Below, piece after piece: positions 17,637 to 26,585 of a stretch of 64,000 nt of DNA. This stretch comes from Streptomyces justiciae (GTDB lineage Bacteria > Actinomycetota > Actinomycetes > Streptomycetales > Streptomycetaceae), in assembly GCF_015163075.1 (NCBI RefSeq), contig NZ_JADDXU010000013.1, forward strand, positions 124,001 to 188,000, given 5' to 3'. The notes under the pieces were generated by a model. The model searched no databases. It saw nothing but the letters and a program-made list of their open reading frames with translations, and had not been told where the DNA came from. Made by a program: the position numbers and the translations under genes. The first letter of the stretch is position 1. The number at the start of each line of letters is the position of its first letter.

Positions 17637-17972
17637 ATGGACGAGGAGCTGCGGCAGATGGCGTTGGAGGTTCTCGAGGACATTGCCCACTGGTCGCTGA
17701 GATCGTCTGGCTGGGAGCGGGTCGGCCGAGGGCTCGCGGACATGGAGCGGACGCTGCGGGCCGCGGACGTGACGGGATTCCGGCGGGCCGTCGCGGATGT
17801 CGAGATGGCGGGCCCGCATCGGATCTCGGGAGTGGAGGAGGCGTCTTCCCTGCCGGTCCCCGAGGTGTACCGGGAGCGAGTCAACGAGCTGATCCACGAT
17901 TTGCAGGCGACCCGGGAGGAGCGGCCGTCGGCCGGCGCCGCGAACGGGGGCGGACCGGGTCCGCATGATTGA
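17637..17972 (+). CDS. CATRA-associated small protein
   Basis: A 111-residue helical protein beginning MDEELRQMALEVLEDIAHW, with a conserved-looking RVGRGLADMERTLRAAD segment and a proline/glycine-rich tail. Its size, position and sequence style match the small protein found before CATRA proteins in predicted caspase-CHAT/TPR conflict systems. ATG 17637 has no ribosome site; a TATGCT hexamer 8 bases upstream would suit leaderless transcription. The frame is open for 34 more codons upstream. Its stop overlaps the start of the CATRA gene by 8 bases, so translation is coupled. Its biochemical role is unknown. Confidence 0.65.
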   Translation: MDEELRQMALEVLEDIAHWSLRSSGWERVGRGLADMERTLRAADVTGFRRAVADVEMAGPHRISGVEEASSLPVPEVYRERVNELIHDLQATREERPSAGAANGGGPGPHD

Positions 17973-19455
17973 GGGCGAGGCCCTCGGGGTGCACGTGTTC
18001 GTCGTCACGGGCGGCGAGCATCGGGCGGCAGCGCTCGACTTCGTCCGGGCTCTGTGGGTCCAGTGCGGCGCGAGACTCGGCATGACGGAACCGGTGCCGG
18101 GGGTGGGTGTCGGTTTGGAGCCGCGAGGCGGTTGGGCCGCGCACACGAGAGGGCTGCTTGCGGTCAGGGGCGATTCCGGTCCTGGAGTGCGGCAGGCCGT
18201 GCTGCGGCGGGACCACGACGTCCTGTGCCTCTCGGTCATGTTGGCTCCGGATGCCGCCGAGAACTTGGGGTGGGCGGAGCTGGACGCGCAGTGGTCGGAT
18301 GTCGTTCGTGCCGCTGGACCGGGGGCAGCGGCGTCCCACTCCGGAACGATGGGGGAAGCCAGGCTGTATCTGGCCAGGCTGGTCGACCCTTGTGCCCAGC
18401 CCGCTGCTGAGTCGACCGGCGCACTGGTGGCGACGCTACGGTCACGCGCTCCTGGCGCACCGGATCGGGTACCGGAGGGAGCGGTGACCCCTCAGGGGTT
18501 CGCCGTCTGGGAACTGTTGCCCACCGCCGATACGCGGATCGAACGTCGTCTGGTCGCCGTGGCCGGGCACGAGCGGGATCCCGAGCTGACGGCCTGGGCA
18601 TGGACCGACCGGAATCTGAATCTGCCGCCGCTGGCGAAGTACCTGCTGCATGCCGCCAAGCTTCGTTACGAGCTGCGCGTGTGGCGAGCAGCCGAGGACA
18701 TCGCCACGCTCCGTGCCGCCACGGACGCCGCGATCAAGGCCTTGCTGGAAGGGACCGCCGCACCGGCAGGGCCGAGCCGACAATCGGAGATCATCAGAGC
18801 CAGTCATGCTCTGGTGGCGCTGCAGGCCCGTGAGCGTGGCCTCGTCGACCGCTCGACACTCAGCCGCGAGATGGCCCGAACCGTCGAGATCGCCGCTGCC
18901 AACCTCATCCTCTTCGCCGGTGACGAGTCACTGGGCGGGCCGTTCGCCGACGATCGGGCGCTGGGGGAGTGGCTGGTCCAGCGCCTCGACGACGAAGCCA
19001 CGTATCTGGAGGCCGCAGTGCGCCGCTGCGAGCAAGTCGGCTCGCTTGCCGACCAGTTGGTGCAGCGGAGCCAACAGCGTCGCCAGGAGACGGTCAACCT
19101 AGGCCTGACCGGCGCGATCGGGGCCATCGTGATGAGTCTCGGCGCCGTCCAGGCACTGCAGTACACGGTGCCGCTGCCAGGCCCCGTGAAGCCGGCCGTG
19201 GTCACGGCTCTCGGCGCACTCGCCCTGCTCGCCTCGCTCGTCGTGCTGCGGGTCGTGGCGCCGGAGCGGAGCTGGTCACTGGTCCTCGTTCGGCTGGGCG
19301 CGGGAGCGGTCGGTGCGGCCCTGGCATGGATCGGTGTGGCGGCGTTCGGGGACCGGGGCGCCGCGGCGGGGGCGACCTGGGCCGGGGCCGCGGTTGGCGC
19401 GGTGTTGGGAGTGCTCGTCTCCTTCGGATTCTGCGGGCGCGACAGGGGGCACTGA
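17965..19455 (+). CDS. CATRA conflict-system membrane protein
   Basis: A 496-residue protein with a large soluble N-terminal region and four predicted membrane segments within the last 125 residues (GLTGAIGAIVMSLGAV, VTALGALALLASLVVL, LGAGAVGAALAWIGVAAF, GAAVGAVLGVLVSFGF). A helical stretch with REMARTVEIAAANLILF and QRSQQRRQETVNLGL precedes the membrane part. This layout fits the protein annotated in databases as CATRA (caspase and TPR repeat associated). It lies between the small associated protein and a CHAT protease gene, with an overlapping start. Predicted role: membrane sensor or effector activated with the protease; this is inference. Confidence 0.72.
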   Translation: MIEGEALGVHVFVVTGGEHRAAALDFVRALWVQCGARLGMTEPVPGVGVGLEPRGGWAAHTRGLLAVRGDSGPGVRQAVLRRDHDVLCLSVMLAPDAAENLGWAELDAQWSDVVRAAGPGAAASHSGTMGEARLYLARLVDPCAQPAAESTGALVATLRSRAPGAPDRVPEGAVTPQGFAVWELLPTADTRIERRLVAVAGHERDPELTAWAWTDRNLNLPPLAKYLLHAAKLRYELRVWRAAEDIATLRAATDAAIKALLEGTAAPAGPSRQSEIIRASHALVALQARERGLVDRSTLSREMARTVEIAAANLILFAGDESLGGPFADDRALGEWLVQRLDDEATYLEAAVRRCEQVGSLADQLVQRSQQRRQETVNLGLTGAIGAIVMSLGAVQALQYTVPLPGPVKPAVVTALGALALLASLVVLRVVAPERSWSLVLVRLGAGAVGAALAWIGVAAFGDRGAAAGATWAGAAVGAVLGVLVSFGFCGRDRGH

Positions 19456-19526
19456 CCGGACCGGGGGACGTCGGCGGCACGGCCCGCCCGGTCGAGAACA
19501 TCCTCGGGAGAGGCGGTGTTGCTGCG

Positions 19527-21890
19527 ATGGCTTACAGCAGTTCGTGGCGTGGTTCTGGAGGGGGGAACGAACGGCCCCAGCAGTCGCGCAAGGTGGAAGC
19601 CCGCAAGGTCGTCGCCGGGCTGTCACAAGTCGCGGAGGCGTTCAAACTGGGCCTCGCGGCGCAGGCCGACGCGCGGGGCGGCCGGGATCGGGGTCGGCTC
19701 GACATGGCGATCACCCACTTCCGGCGCGCGGTCGTCGCGGCGGCCGGTGACGACCCACACCGCGGCAGGTACGCCAACTGTCTCGGTGTCGCCCTGCTCG
19801 ACCGCCATCGGCTCACCGGGGACGTCGGCGATCTCGACGAGGCCCTCGACCACCTGGTCGCCGCCTTCGATGCCGCCGCCAAGCAGACGATGGGCCGCGC
19901 CCGGGTGCTGCGCAACCTGTTCGACGCAATGGAGCTACGGCTGTCGCTGGCCGACGTCCCGCTGACCGACGACCAACGCGCTCGGCTTCCCTCGCTGGAG
20001 TCGCTGCGCCGAGAGAAGAGCCGTACGCCAGGGCTCCCCGCGATCGAGCGGCTGGCCGCTGCTCGCGAGAGCGGCTACAGAGCCGTGGCCGAGCAGGGCC
20101 TGGCGCAGGGCTGCCCGGATCTGACCCATGCCGTGGAGCTCCTCCCGCTGGTCGGCTGGGGCGGGCGCGATGAGGTACTCGAATTCCTCGCGGACTACCG
20201 GGGGTTGGCGTCCGAGGCGGCCTCGAGTGCCGTGGCGGCGGGTGATGTCGCCTTGGCGGTGCGCCTGCTGGAGCAGGGGCGTGCCGTGGTGTGGCAGCAG
20301 GATCTCGCGAACCGCACGCCTCGCGAGGAGCTGCTGAGGCAACTCGTCGCACAGGGGCCCCGGCCGCACGAGGGGAGCGGCAAGGACTCCCGCGCAAAGA
20401 CGCACCCGAAGGCGGGAAGGAAGCGTTCGGGCCGGGCAGTCGATCGCCAGGCGCCGTCGCTGCCGTCGGATCTCGTGGAACGGATGGACCGTGCCCACGC
20501 CGCACTCACCCGCCTCGCGCCCGGGCCGGACGTGTCACCGGACAAGGGGGATCCGCGGTTGGACTTCGACCGATGGGGATTTCCGTGGCGGACCGGGACA
20601 CCGGGCCTGGCCGAACTGTCAGACGCCGTACGGGAATGGGAGTCGCTGAGGCGTACGGCGCGGCGTGGGCTGCCGTACGTCAGCTTCCAACTACCGGACT
20701 ACCAGCGTGACATCCGGCCGGCGGCGTCCGACGGTCCTGTCGTCTACCTGAACGTGAGTCGGTGGCGCTGCGACGCCATGATCGTCACTCGGAGCGGCGA
20801 GCACCCCACCCACGTCCCCCTGCCGGTTCTGACCGCTGCCGACGCCGAGCAGCAGGCGCAGCGGTATCTGGCCGCGATGATGAGCGACGGTGACGGGCGG
20901 GAAGACGTCGTCCGGGATGTGCTGCACTGGCTGTGGCACACGGTCGCCTCGCCCGTGCTGGCCGCTGTGGCAGGGCTTCCTGAGCTCGCGGAGACCCCGG
21001 CACAGCCGCATGTGTGGTGGATCCCCACCGGGCCGCTGACGACCCTGCCCCTGCACGCGGCTCTGTCCGACGACGGTCGCTCAGTCCTTGACCAGGTGAC
21101 GTCCTCCTACACTCCCACGGTGAGCGCGCTGACACGGGCCCGAACGGTGCGGCGCGCGTCGGACCTCGGCCCACCCCCCACTCGCCGTCATCTGCTCGTC
21201 GCGCCCGCCACCGGTGAACTCCCGGCGACCAAACGGACATTGGCCAGGCTGTCCACGCTGCTGCCCCGCAGGCAACGCACCAGCCTGGTGGGCTCCGAGG
21301 CGACCTGGGACAAGGTTCACGAGGAGCTGCCCCGGCACGCCTGGGTGCACTTCGACTGTCACGCCGTACAGAACTTCGACGAGCCCCTCACGAGCCGTCT
21401 CTCACTGCATGACCGCGATCTGACCGTCGCGGATCTCATCGAACTGCCGGGCAATTCCACGGAGTTCGCACTGCTCGCGGCCTGCACCACGGCGGCGGGG
21501 GGCAGCCTCGTGCGCGACGAGTGGGTCAGCCTGGCCGCCGCCCTGATGTACGCCGAATACCAGGCCGTCATCGGAACGCTGTGGCCGGTACCCGACGGAC
21601 CCACCGCTCGTATCGCACGAGACGTCTACGCCACGCTGATCCCGCCCGCCGAAGAGCCACCGGGCAGCGAGCACGCCGACGCCACGTCGTCGAAGTGGCG
21701 CCGGTTCCTGCGCCGCATCCTTTCGTTCGCCGGACGCCGGTCGGCGCCGAAACCGCCTTGGTCGTCCAGAACCGTCGATCTGAACGCCATCAACAGCGCG
21801 GACGCCCTGCACCGGGCTCTGCTCCGCGAACGGGACCGCCGCCCCGACCACCCGAGCGCCTGGGTGTCGTTCGTGCACTACGGCGTCTGA
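19527..21890 (+). CDS. CHAT-domain (caspase-like) protease with helical repeats
   Basis: A 787-residue protein. Residues about 60-240 look like TPR-type helical repeats (MAITHFRRAVVAAAGDD, GDVGDLDEALDHLVAAF). The C-terminal third is a CHAT domain: VWWIPTGPLTTLPLHAA, the His of FDCHA (about residue 612) and the Cys of LLAACTT (about residue 653) form the expected caspase-type dyad, followed by SLAAALMYAEYQAVIGTLWPV. ATG 19527 is the best start although AGAGG lies rather far upstream. It completes the CATRA triad. Such proteases are thought to cut cellular proteins upon an invasion signal; the target here is unknown. Confidence 0.85.
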   Translation: MAYSSSWRGSGGGNERPQQSRKVEARKVVAGLSQVAEAFKLGLAAQADARGGRDRGRLDMAITHFRRAVVAAAGDDPHRGRYANCLGVALLDRHRLTGDVGDLDEALDHLVAAFDAAAKQTMGRARVLRNLFDAMELRLSLADVPLTDDQRARLPSLESLRREKSRTPGLPAIERLAAARESGYRAVAEQGLAQGCPDLTHAVELLPLVGWGGRDEVLEFLADYRGLASEAASSAVAAGDVALAVRLLEQGRAVVWQQDLANRTPREELLRQLVAQGPRPHEGSGKDSRAKTHPKAGRKRSGRAVDRQAPSLPSDLVERMDRAHAALTRLAPGPDVSPDKGDPRLDFDRWGFPWRTGTPGLAELSDAVREWESLRRTARRGLPYVSFQLPDYQRDIRPAASDGPVVYLNVSRWRCDAMIVTRSGEHPTHVPLPVLTAADAEQQAQRYLAAMMSDGDGREDVVRDVLHWLWHTVASPVLAAVAGLPELAETPAQPHVWWIPTGPLTTLPLHAALSDDGRSVLDQVTSSYTPTVSALTRARTVRRASDLGPPPTRRHLLVAPATGELPATKRTLARLSTLLPRRQRTSLVGSEATWDKVHEELPRHAWVHFDCHAVQNFDEPLTSRLSLHDRDLTVADLIELPGNSTEFALLAACTTAAGGSLVRDEWVSLAAALMYAEYQAVIGTLWPVPDGPTARIARDVYATLIPPAEEPPGSEHADATSSKWRRFLRRILSFAGRRSAPKPPWSSRTVDLNAINSADALHRALLRERDRRPDHPSAWVSFVHYGV

Positions 21891-21939
21891 GGGAGCATTT
21901 GCTCTCCATGCTTCGTCCCGGGATGCCGCGTTGATGGGA

Positions 21940-22065
21940 TATCAGAGTTGGGGTGCATTCTCTGGTGAGCCGGCGAGCCATCAGGGCGATCATCGCAAGG
22001 TAGATCATGGCGGCAGAGCGGGCCGGGAGGGCTTCGTAGTCGGCTGGGCCAGGCGGCGGGGGTCC
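21940..22065 (-). pseudogene. IS5-type transposase C-terminal remnant
   Basis: The minus strand reads ADYEALPARSAAMIYLAMIALMARRLT, the C-terminal helix of IS5-type DDE transposases. No start, DDE core or inverted repeats are seen. It lies directly after the CHAT gene. Confidence 0.7.
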
Positions 22066-22300
22066 GGTTGAGCGGGGTGCCGCCGGTGCCTCGCCCCTCA
22101 GGTCGCCGGGCGAACCGGTCCCCGCGCCCCAGCCGTCGACGACCGCGGCGTGCGTCGCTTTTCAGCCATGCCTCGACAACGTCCCTGTACGGAAAGGTAC
22201 TTCCCTGCAAGGGCATGCACCTGACATCTTGCACCCACCACTCGTTTCGTACGGCCCGGCCGGTGCCATAAGCGCGGCCGGGCCGTCTTCGGAGGACGCA

Positions 22301-24097
22301 TTGATACCCCACAGATCCAGCCGACCGAGACGCACGCTGGTGCTGGCGGCCACGCTCGGCGCCGCCCTCGCGTTCGGCGCCCCGGGCGCCCTCGCGGGTA
22401 CGCTCCCGGTCCCCTCCGCGGCGCCGGCCGCCAAGGCCCACGCGCCGGCCGCCGCGTCGGCTTCCCAGAGTGCGGCCTGGGTGGCCGGCACGCGCGCCTA
22501 CCTCGTGATCACCACCCCCGGTGACACTTCGGCGGTCCGCTCCGCGATCGCGGCCAACGGCGGCACCGTCTTCTCGAGCTTCGACGCCATCGGTGTGATC
22601 GTCGCCCACTCGGCGTCCAGCACCTTCGCCGCCACCATGCGCAGCGTCGCCGGCGTGCAGCAGGTCGGCGCCACGCGCACCTCGGACGTCCCGGCCGCCG
22701 CCTACGACCCGGCGCTCCCGCCCAACCCGGCCCAGGCCTCGACCCCGGCCGGAGAACCTGTCCGCGCCGACATGAGCCAGATCAAGGCCGACCAGGCCTG
22801 GGCCGTGAACCCCGGCTCCGCCTCCGTCACGGTCGGCATCCTGGACACCGGTGTGGACGACCAGCACCAGGACCTGGCGCCCAACTTCGACGCGGCCGAC
22901 TCGGTCTCCTGCGCCTACGGCAAGCCCGACACCCGTGCCGGCGCCTGGCGGGACGTCGACACGCACGGCACCCACGTGGCGGGCACCGTTGCCGCGGCCA
23001 AGAACGGCAAGGGCGTCGTCGGCGTGGCACCCGGGGTGAAGATCGCCGCGGTCCGGGTCGCCGAGCCGGGCAACTCCTTCTTCTTCGCCGAGAACACCAT
23101 CTGCGGCTTCGTCTGGGCAGGTGACCACGGCTTCAAGGTCACCAACAACAGCTATTACACGGACCCGTGGCAGTTCAACTGCCCGGACAACATCGACCAG
23201 GCCGCCATCATCGAAGGCGTCAAGCGCGCCCAGGAGTACGCCGAGAGCAAGGGCTCCCTCCAGATCGCCGCCGCGGGCAACGAGAACTACGACCTCGCCC
23301 ACAAGACGACCGACTCCGCGAGCCCGAACGACTCGACGCCGGTGACCCGTACCATCACCAACGCCTGCCTCGACATCCCGACCGAGCTGCCGGGCGTGGT
23401 CACCGTCGCGGCCAACGGCACCGGCGTCACGAAGGCCTCGTTCTCCAACTACGGACAGGGCGTCATCGACGTCGCGGCACCGGGCAGCAACGTGTACTCC
23501 ACCGTCCCCGGCGGCGGCTACGGCAGCAAGAGCGGCACCTCGATGGCCACCCCGCACGTGGTCGGCGTGGCGGCGCTCATCGCCAGTGCTAACCCGGGCA
23601 TCACCCCGGCGCAGCTGCGCGCCAAACTGGCCGAGCAGGCCAACGACATCGCCTGCCCCTCGGACAGCCGCTGCACGGGTACGACGGCCAACAACTCGTT
23701 CTTCGGCGAGGGGCAGGTCGACGCCCTCAAGGCCGTCGGGGCGACCCCGCCGCCCGGCACGTACTTCGAGAACCTCGCGGACTTCGCCATCAACGACAAC
23801 GCGACGGTGGAGAGCCCAATCACCGTAACGGGTGTGACCGGCAACGCCCCGGCCACCCTCAAGGTGGGTGTGGACATCAAGCACACCTACATCGGCGACC
23901 TGAAGGTCGACCTGGTGGCGCCGGACGGCACCCTGTACACACTGCACAACCACACCGGCGGCAGCGCCGACAACCTCGCCCAGACCTACACCGTGAACGC
24001 CTCCGCGGAGGTCGCCAACGGCACCTGGAAACTCCGCGTCAACGACAACGCCGCCTCCGACACAGGCAAGATCGACGCCTGGAACCTGACCTTCTAG
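22301..24097 (+). CDS. Secreted S8 (subtilisin) protease with P-domain
   Basis: A 598-residue exported serine protease. The signal peptide has SRPRRTLVLAATLGAALAFG then a GALAG cleavage region. A propeptide-like domain follows (AYLVITTPGDTSAVRSAI). The catalytic triad is Asp in GILDTGVD (about residue 180), His in HGTHVAG (about 222) and Ser in GTSMATPHV (about 412). The last 110 residues form a proprotein-convertase P-domain (HTYIGDLKVDLVAPDG, GTWKLRVND). The start is TTG 22301, with GGAGG at 22291-22295; no ATG fits. It acts outside the cell, probably in protein degradation or processing. Confidence 0.93.
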   Translation: MIPHRSSRPRRTLVLAATLGAALAFGAPGALAGTLPVPSAAPAAKAHAPAAASASQSAAWVAGTRAYLVITTPGDTSAVRSAIAANGGTVFSSFDAIGVIVAHSASSTFAATMRSVAGVQQVGATRTSDVPAAAYDPALPPNPAQASTPAGEPVRADMSQIKADQAWAVNPGSASVTVGILDTGVDDQHQDLAPNFDAADSVSCAYGKPDTRAGAWRDVDTHGTHVAGTVAAAKNGKGVVGVAPGVKIAAVRVAEPGNSFFFAENTICGFVWAGDHGFKVTNNSYYTDPWQFNCPDNIDQAAIIEGVKRAQEYAESKGSLQIAAAGNENYDLAHKTTDSASPNDSTPVTRTITNACLDIPTELPGVVTVAANGTGVTKASFSNYGQGVIDVAAPGSNVYSTVPGGGYGSKSGTSMATPHVVGVAALIASANPGITPAQLRAKLAEQANDIACPSDSRCTGTTANNSFFGEGQVDALKAVGATPPPGTYFENLADFAINDNATVESPITVTGVTGNAPATLKVGVDIKHTYIGDLKVDLVAPDGTLYTLHNHTGGSADNLAQTYTVNASAEVANGTWKLRVNDNAASDTGKIDAWNLTF

Positions 24098-24252
24098 CGC
24101 AGGGCCCGGCAACGCCCGCGTAGAGCATGCACAAGGCCGGCTGGGCGGTAGAGGGAACATGGGCCTCGGCGGCGGTGTACGCCGCAGCCGGGGCAACCAT
24201 GCTGGAGGCGTCCAGGAAGGCTGCGGACGGCCCGGAGAGATACGCAGCTGAC

Positions 24253-24296
24253 GGACGCCTACGACAGTGGTCTTGGGCCTTCTGCCGTAGGCGTTC
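24253..24296. terminator. Candidate bidirectional terminator
   Basis: Inverted repeat with 15-base arms (24253-24267 and 24282-24296), 13 of 15 positions complementary, in the 313-base gap between the convergent S8 protease and OGG-fold genes. Nothing else is seen in that gap. Confidence 0.5.
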
Positions 24297-24410
24297 GTAG
24301 GTGGCCGAACTCGTCCGGTGAACGTGGCCCCGATCGACACCGCTCAGCTCAGCAAGCGTTCGCCCAGGTCAGTGGCCAAACCGCCCCCGTATGCCCGCAG
24401 CTTCCCAAGC

Positions 24411-25079
24411 TCAGGACTCGTCTACGCGACCGTTCAGATGGAAGAGAAGCCATTCAAGCCAGTCGGCCGTGACACCTAGAGCCGAGGCCCAGCTGTGCAT
24501 GGAGCTGACGTAGGTGGCGTATCGGGTGGGCCAGTGGCGAGTGCCGGCCGCCCTCCAACTGGACCATCCGAGTGCGTTCAGTGAACGAAAGACCCGGTCA
24601 TCCAGGATCAAGGCCCGGTTACAGGTGCTGTCGCGGTCGTCAACGGCCGCGAACCACTTGGTAAAGAAGGATCGCCCCACACCGTTGAGCACGAACTGCC
24701 GGTAGGCCCCACTCAGATCGCCTTCTCGAACCGCTTCGGATGTGGTGCGGAGGACAGTGGCCATGCGTGTGTCTGACAGGGCCGCTTCGGTGTAGCGCGG
24801 GCCGCGTCCGTTTGTGGTGCCCGAGCCCCAGATCATGACGGCCACGAACAGGTCACGGAGGCTGTTGGGATCGTCGCCAACACGGTCACGGAGATGGGAC
24901 AGGTCGACCCGGCTGATGAGACGGTCACCGCTCGGTCCGTTCACACATCCGACGCCGATATCGAGTACGTGCGCCGCTTCGTGCGGCTCCAGCCGTGAAC
25001 GCCACGTTCTTGGACGGAAGCGCACGGGCTTCTGTCCGCAATCGCCGTAGCGCACAACGAGCTTATGAAGCTGTTCCAT
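24411..25079 (-). CDS. 8-oxoguanine DNA glycosylase OGG-fold protein
   Basis: A 222-residue protein resembling bacterial OGG-fold proteins. The helical core includes DLFVAVMIWGSGTTNGRGPRY, AYRQFVLNGVGRSFFTKWF and ALILDDRVFRSLNALGW. A helix-hairpin-helix-like turn (NGVGRSFFTKW) is present, but whether the catalytic Lys/Asp pair of true OGG enzymes is kept cannot be judged by eye. The start is ATG 25079 with GGGGGAG just upstream. It stands alone beside integrative-element debris. Glycosylase activity is not shown; such stand-alone proteins are uncharacterised. Confidence 0.65.
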   Translation of the reverse strand: MEQLHKLVVRYGDCGQKPVRFRPRTWRSRLEPHEAAHVLDIGVGCVNGPSGDRLISRVDLSHLRDRVGDDPNSLRDLFVAVMIWGSGTTNGRGPRYTEAALSDTRMATVLRTTSEAVREGDLSGAYRQFVLNGVGRSFFTKWFAAVDDRDSTCNRALILDDRVFRSLNALGWSSWRAAGTRHWPTRYATYVSSMHSWASALGVTADWLEWLLFHLNGRVDES

Positions 25080-25197
25080 GATGCTCCCCCTGACCACGAC
25101 GGCGGCGTGCCGTGGGGCACAGCGTATGAGAGGACATACCAACTGCCCACGCCAGGGAGCTCGCCTCTCTGGCCAATGCTCAGCGTCGTCGGCTTGA

Positions 25198-25425
25198 TCA
25201 GCTGATGATCAAGTCGGTGACGCCGAAGACCAGGGCGAGCACGAAGCAGATCAGACTGACAGCCATCGCAAGGCGCGGCACCTCGTGCGTTCGACGGAAG
25301 TTGGACATGACTTCGTTGGACCAGAAGGAGCAAATCGCGACGATGACTGACGGGATGAAAAGCGGTGTGTCGCGACACACGTATGCGGCACCCACAGCCG
25401 AACCGATGAGAATGATCAGCATCAT
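25198..25425 (-). CDS. Small hydrophobic membrane protein, unknown
   Basis: 75 residues beginning MMLIILIGSAVGAA, with three hydrophobic stretches separated by short charged turns (YVCRDT, NFRRTHEVPR), ending LVFGVTDLIIS. A run of Gs precedes the start. No family is recognised. It lies at the edge of the degraded integrative element and could be a mobile-element gene. Confidence 0.5.
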   Translation of the reverse strand: MMLIILIGSAVGAAYVCRDTPLFIPSVIVAICSFWSNEVMSNFRRTHEVPRLAMAVSLICFVLALVFGVTDLIIS

Positions 25426-26130
25426 GCCCCACCCCTGCGCCCGCGGCGGCTCCCATCTTCGGATCGGCGTCCCCAGATCGGGGATCCAGCCGGGCTGTGG
25501 GCCACACCCTCGATCCGTCTCAGTTTCCGTCTCACTCAGCCCCGTTCGCCGTCGTTCAGGCGGGACCCGGAGTCGTCTGCACCGCAGCGGCCAATCGCCC
25601 GTGAACCCAGGTGAACGATCCCGTAGGACGCGGAGCGTCTCCGTGCCGATCTGTACGGGGGAGCAGACGAGCCGAGAACGCCAGGCCAGGACACGGCGGA
25701 CGCACCACAAAGCGCACCAGATCGAGCGGGGAACAGCGGGAACCACGGTGAAAGCGACCGAGGGCGATGAGACCTGGTGCCAGGTGAAAGACCAGTTCAG
25801 CAGCCCTACCAGCGGCACATGATCGCAGCTTCCTACGCTAGGGGTGCCCAGCGCATGCCCAGGCTCTCCCAAGTCAGAGAAGGTCCCGGCAGAAGAACCG
25901 GAGCAAGAGATGGCCATGCTAAGAGCGCAGCGCTATCGGGATCTCGCGCGGGACGCCTCCGCTGACCCTGACTAGCCCTCACGCAAAGGCTGCCGGGTCA
26001 GCGTCAATACCTCGAAGCGCGGGGCGCCATCCCGGCAGCTATCGAGACCTTGGAACGTGCCTGGAAGCAGTATGAGGAGTATCGGGTGGCTCAAGGCGAT
26101 GCCTGAGCGGCCGGCGGGTCTCCCCGAACC
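25426..26130. other. Integrative-element debris, no intact gene
   Basis: Two plus-strand reading-frame tails look coding but lack starts: one ends EQEMAMLRAQRYRDLARD...DPD before a stop near 25972, the other ends IETLERAWKQYEEYRVAQGDA before a stop near 26105. Both resemble tails of small regulators near actinomycete integrases, but neither can be named. The region also holds one copy of a short direct repeat and a copy of a sequence repeated near 28.0 kb. Confidence 0.45.
25521..25534 (+). repeat. Direct repeat copy 1 (possible attachment-site remnant)
   Basis: CAGTTTCCGTCTCA occurs here and exactly again at 26840-26853; similarity extends a further 15-20 bases on the right. The two copies enclose the integrase fragment. 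Confidence 0.5.
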
Positions 26131-26340
26131 TCAGCCTGCGGGCTCCTGTTGACGCCGCAGAGCTCGCCCGAGTGCCTTCCGGGCCCAGTCTCGGCTGCTG
26201 GGCATGAGGTGTGCGCAGACCTTCAGGGTCAGGCTCGGGTCGGAGTGTCCGAGGTACGCAGCGAGGGTGTTGATGCTCTCGCCGGCGTCCAGGAAGTCGG
26301 ACGCGTAGAAGTGCCTCAGGCGGTGCATGCCGTGTTCGCG
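26131..26340 (-). pseudogene. Tyrosine recombinase (integrase) C-terminal fragment
   Basis: About 69 residues including HRLRHFYASDFLDAGESI, LAAYLGHSDPSLTLKV and HLMPSS, the catalytic C-terminus of actinomycete phage-type integrases. The HxLRH box and the GHS box are kept. The nucleophile position, usually Tyr in a TYTHLMPS-like context, reads Cys (KVCAHLMP). The N-terminal two thirds are missing. It is therefore inactive and marks a decayed integrative element. Confidence 0.8.
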
Positions 26341-26387
26341 GGCGGCGGTGTGCTCGCAGCTTCGTCAGCGACCCATAGGGTGACGGC

Positions 26388-26585
26388 GTGCGAAACGACC
26401 GACACGACGAACGGCTCTCCGATGAAGAGCTGGAACTCTTCTTGCAGTATCTGCATCGCTTCGCCCAGTACGAAGTCGATCAGTTCGCCCTCATGGAGGT
26501 AGGTGATCCTGAGTACCCGGTCTACGTGACCCTGTCCCGGGCGCTGGAACCCGGTACCGATCGTGCCGCCTATCGCCGTCCGTGA
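26388..26585 (+). CDS. Small hypothetical protein
   Basis: 65 residues from GTG 26388, acidic at the start (DEELELFLQYLHRFAQYEVDQF) and ending DRAAYRRP. The amphipathic helix and codon usage look like real coding sequence. The ribosome site is weak (AGGGTGA). No family is recognised. Confidence 0.45.
   Translation: MRNDRHDERLSDEELELFLQYLHRFAQYEVDQFALMEVGDPEYPVYVTLSRALEPGTDRAAYRRP

Noticed and set aside
21878..24340. 820-codon open frame on the minus strand opposite the S8 protease
   Set aside because: Gly/Val/Arg-rich shadow of a clearly real protease; no motif of its own except a short transposase tail outside the gene.
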